A stretch of DNA of 8,016 nt from contig MFIX01000059.1 in NCBI GenBank assembly GCA_001780825.1, positions 1-8,016 on the forward strand. Reading direction: 5' to 3'. Both the position numbers and the translations under genes were made by a program. The DNA is from Candidatus Glassbacteria bacterium RIFCSPLOWO2_12_FULL_58_11. GTDB taxonomy: Bacteria > Gemmatimonadota > Glassbacteria > GWA2-58-10. A model generated the notes under the pieces. That model did not search any database. It worked only from the letters and a program-made list of their open reading frames with translations, and was not told the DNA's origin. Of this stretch, positions 6,083 through 8,016 are shown piece after piece; positions within the stretch are counted from its first letter, which is position 1; each line of letters starts with the position of its first letter.

Positions 6083-7294
6083 TCAGAAGCCGAAGGAGAC
6101 CGTGAAGAAATTATCCGCGGTCAGCCTTCCCTTGTTCCGGTAGGCATAGTCGAAGCGGACGACCTTGCCGGCGAAATTACGCTGGAGACCACCGCCGACA
6201 CTCAGACCACGCCAGGTCGGATCGTCGCCCAGATAGCTGTACCCGAACTGATCCGAGCCCTCCGTGTACTCATCGGTCTGGATCATCCAGCCCAGGCGCA
6301 CGGCTGCGGCGATAGTCGGGTTGAAGTTGTAGCTCAGCTCGGTCCCGGTCGAATAGGAGATCGGGATGTAGCTGGGGCGCCACAACTCGCCGGCGGCCAG
6401 CCAGTTGGCCTTTTCATTCGAGAAGAGCGAATAGGCCAGTGACATCTTGACCACCGTGGGCAGACGATAGGTATGGGTCCTCAACTGGACCGTACGGTCA
6501 TCCCTGCGCGAGAAGGCATAGGGGTCCCCGGTGAAATCCGAGTAACCATCCGGGAAACTCCCGCCCCTGGTCTCCGGTCCGATGGAGCGGAGCAGGTTGG
6601 GACCGTTGAAGGTCATGTTGGTGCCCAGGTTCTGCATCGAGAAAGCGAACTTGATTTCGCGATCCAGCAGCTCGGTATGGTAGATCGCGCCGGCATCGAT
6701 AGCGAAGGCGTTGGCCCCCATGTTACCCCACATGTCCTGATGGACATACTTGAGGTTGATCCCGCCCGAGAAGCGGTCGGACAGGTTGATGGCAAAGCTT
6801 CCGCCAATCTGCATGTCGTAGGCATTGAAATAACTGCCTGTTCCATCGGGTGAACTGACGGTGGTTATCTCCATATCCGGGATATCGAGATAGCCGAAGA
6901 ATCCGCCGATAACCACATTGCCGTCGGCCAGAGGAATCGCCGCGGCGCCGTAGCTGTAAGTCAGATCCAGGGTGTAGTCCACCACGGTGACCATCACCTC
7001 GGGCTGCTGGAGGAATCCCAGACCGGCCGGGTTCCACCAGATCGAGGAGATATCATCCACGATGGCCGAGTAGGCGCTGCCCATACCGATACCGCGGGCG
7101 CCTACAGGAATCGTCAGGAACTCAGCCGCCCGGACTCCCACAAAGGAGGAGTTATCCGGCGTTGCCTGACCCAGATATTTATCAAGCCCGGTGTAGTCCT
7201 GTCTGGAAACACCTTGTGCCAGCAGCGGCACAACCGAAAACGACAGGATCGCACAGGCGGTCAACCAGGCTCGTATGGCCAAATTCTTTAACAT
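6083..7294 (-). CDS. PorV/PorQ-family outer-membrane beta-barrel protein
   Basis: This protein of 403 residues has a signal peptide (K3/R8, hydrophobic stretch 9-25, likely cleavage after A26 in PLLA-Q). The family hallmark lies at residues 55-94: RAAEFLTIPVGARGIGMG, then AYSAIVDDISSIWWNPAGL. The rest alternates amphipathic strands and turns (DYTLDLTYSYGAAAIPL, FSGGINLKYVHQDMWG, KFAFSMQNLG), and the chain ends in Phe (TVSFGF), the usual outer-membrane barrel signal. Family members are FadL-like barrels; in Bacteroidetes PorV carries type IX secretion cargo to the surface, whereas many FCB paralogues have no known role. Ribosome site GGAGG (complement of 7301-7305) lies six bases before the ATG. 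The upstream minus-strand gene ends 66 bases away and may be cotranscribed. Which PorV/PorQ subgroup it belongs to cannot be told here. Confidence 0.87.
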   Translation of the reverse strand: MLKNLAIRAWLTACAILSFSVVPLLAQGVSRQDYTGLDKYLGQATPDNSSFVGVRAAEFLTIPVGARGIGMGSAYSAIVDDISSIWWNPAGLGFLQQPEVMVTVVDYTLDLTYSYGAAAIPLADGNVVIGGFFGYLDIPDMEITTVSSPDGTGSYFNAYDMQIGGSFAINLSDRFSGGINLKYVHQDMWGNMGANAFAIDAGAIYHTELLDREIKFAFSMQNLGTNMTFNGPNLLRSIGPETRGGSFPDGYSDFTGDPYAFSRRDDRTVQLRTHTYRLPTVVKMSLAYSLFSNEKANWLAAGELWRPSYIPISYSTGTELSYNFNPTIAAAVRLGWMIQTDEYTEGSDQFGYSYLGDDPTWRGLSVGGGLQRNFAGKVVRFDYAYRNKGRLTADNFFTVSFGF

Positions 7295-7360
7295 ATTTAA
7301 CCTCCAAATTAATCAGCGAGGAAATTCATAATTCCGGTTAATAATATGACTTCAGGCATA

Positions 7361-8016
7361 TCAGTTGATGACATAGAATTTACCGGTGTATGTCTTTCCC
7401 CGCGCATCCGACACGTGGAAGAAATACAAGCCGCTGGCGATAGTCTGTCCAAAGCGGTTTCTGAGGTTCCACGGTTCGGTACCGCTGTGGTTGTCGTATC
7501 CGGTCAGAACTTTCGGCTGATTCACACTCAGGCGGTCCCAGTCGGTGTAGTCGCCCCAACCGGAACGGTTGGCGCCGACGTGGTTCAGCACGTTAACCAG
7601 GTTGCCGCCCAGGGTGTAAATCCGGATCGTGCAGCGATCCGGCAGGTTGGTGAACTCGATCCGGCGCTGGTTGGGCGAAAGATCGAGGAACGACGACGCC
7701 ATGTAAGGATTGGGTACGACTTTGACCTTGCTCAGGTCGATGTCGTCGTCATTCAGAGTCGAAGCCGTGATCTTGACGTTCCACTTGTCTCCCGGGTAAG
7801 GCGGATCGGGAACCTGAGTGAAAGAGGTCCGGTCGCTGTTCCAGGTTCCGAACGTCGAGATCAGCGTAAACTTCGTGCCGACCGGAGGCATGCCGCCGGT
7901 CAGGCCGATGATCTGGCCGCTGACGCACAGGCGGACGGGCGCGGTATCGGTGCTGTTGGCCGGAATCTTGTCCACCAGCAATAGGGTACGCTGAGACTGC
8001 GGGACCGGGGTGTTGC
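7361..8016 (-). CDS. C-terminal part of an exported protein with FlgD-like/type IX sorting-like domain (5' end outside window)
   Basis: The reading frame is open from the right edge to the TGA at 7361-7363, about 218 codons. The TTG at 7979-7981 is unlikely to be the start, since NTPVPQSQRTLL reads straight into it. The first part (about 7780-8016) looks like a beta-sandwich linker. From KVVPNPY (near 7703-7723) begins the C-terminal domain seen in FCB secreted proteins: RRIEFTNLPDRCTIRIYTLGGNLV, then a Gly/Asn/Trp-rich loop, WNLRNRFGQTIASGLYFFHV and a final GKFYVIN. This is the FlgD-Ig-like/type IX sorting-domain pattern, so the protein is probably exported and attached at or released from the surface. 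The PorV-like gene follows 66 bases downstream on the same strand, which agrees with a secretion link. The identity of the N-terminal functional domains is unknown. Confidence 0.85.
   Translation of the reverse strand, partial: NTPVPQSQRTLLLVDKIPANSTDTAPVRLCVSGQIIGLTGGMPPVGTKFTLISTFGTWNSDRTSFTQVPDPPYPGDKWNVKITASTLNDDDIDLSKVKVVPNPYMASSFLDLSPNQRRIEFTNLPDRCTIRIYTLGGNLVNVLNHVGANRSGWGDYTDWDRLSVNQPKVLTGYDNHSGTEPWNLRNRFGQTIASGLYFFHVSDARGKTYTGKFYVIN

Noticed and set aside
7346..7984. 212-codon plus-strand frame opposite the sorting-domain protein
   Set aside because: The opposite frame encodes clear secreted-protein motifs. This frame gives an Arg/Val/Gln-rich sequence with no recognisable domain.

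Overview
The window is a stretch of bacterial chromosome with moderately high G+C genes and a more AT-rich, gene-free spacer in the middle. The right side holds a PorV/PorQ-type outer-membrane barrel and a secreted protein ending in a FlgD-like/type IX sorting-like domain. With the lipoprotein polysaccharide lyase, this suggests a Gram-negative bacterium of the Fibrobacteres-Chlorobi-Bacteroidetes (FCB) superphylum, probably an uncultured candidate phylum. No rRNA or marker gene is present, so the placement is inference. It is not an obvious Bacteroidetes genome: G+C is high and the one good promoter-like site looks sigma70-like.

Layout. Plus strand: (1) the C-terminal end of a beta-propeller-like protein running in from the left edge; (2) a 447-residue protein with a diverged HD-GYP-like core that has lost the HD and GYP motifs and ends in a four-cysteine region; (3) a 785-residue lipoprotein of the DUF4962/heparinase II-III lyase type; (4) a PfkB-family sugar kinase, 78 bases downstream of the lyase and probably cotranscribed. 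Next comes a spacer of about 730 bases (5350-6082). It holds a terminator for the kinase, two GC-rich palindromes of dispersed-repeat type, a 92-base MITE-like element with 12-base perfect terminal inverted repeats, a second plus-strand terminator with no recognisable gene before it, and a strong hairpin terminator serving the minus strand. Minus strand, converging on the spacer: (5) the PorV/PorQ-like barrel; (6) upstream of it and entering from the right edge, the C-terminal part of a large exported protein.

How the genes may work together. The lyase and kinase look like a small saccharide-degradation pair: exported depolymerisation of a uronate-containing polymer, then cytoplasmic phosphorylation of a released sugar. 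The kinase motifs are of the fructokinase-like PfkB type and do not fix the substrate. The two minus-strand genes look like a secretion/surface pair, a cargo-type C-terminal domain next to a PorV-family barrel. I do not see a complete undescribed system. The spots most worth following are the diverged HD-GYP-like protein, the repeat-laden spacer with its orphan terminator, and the barrel/cargo pairing.
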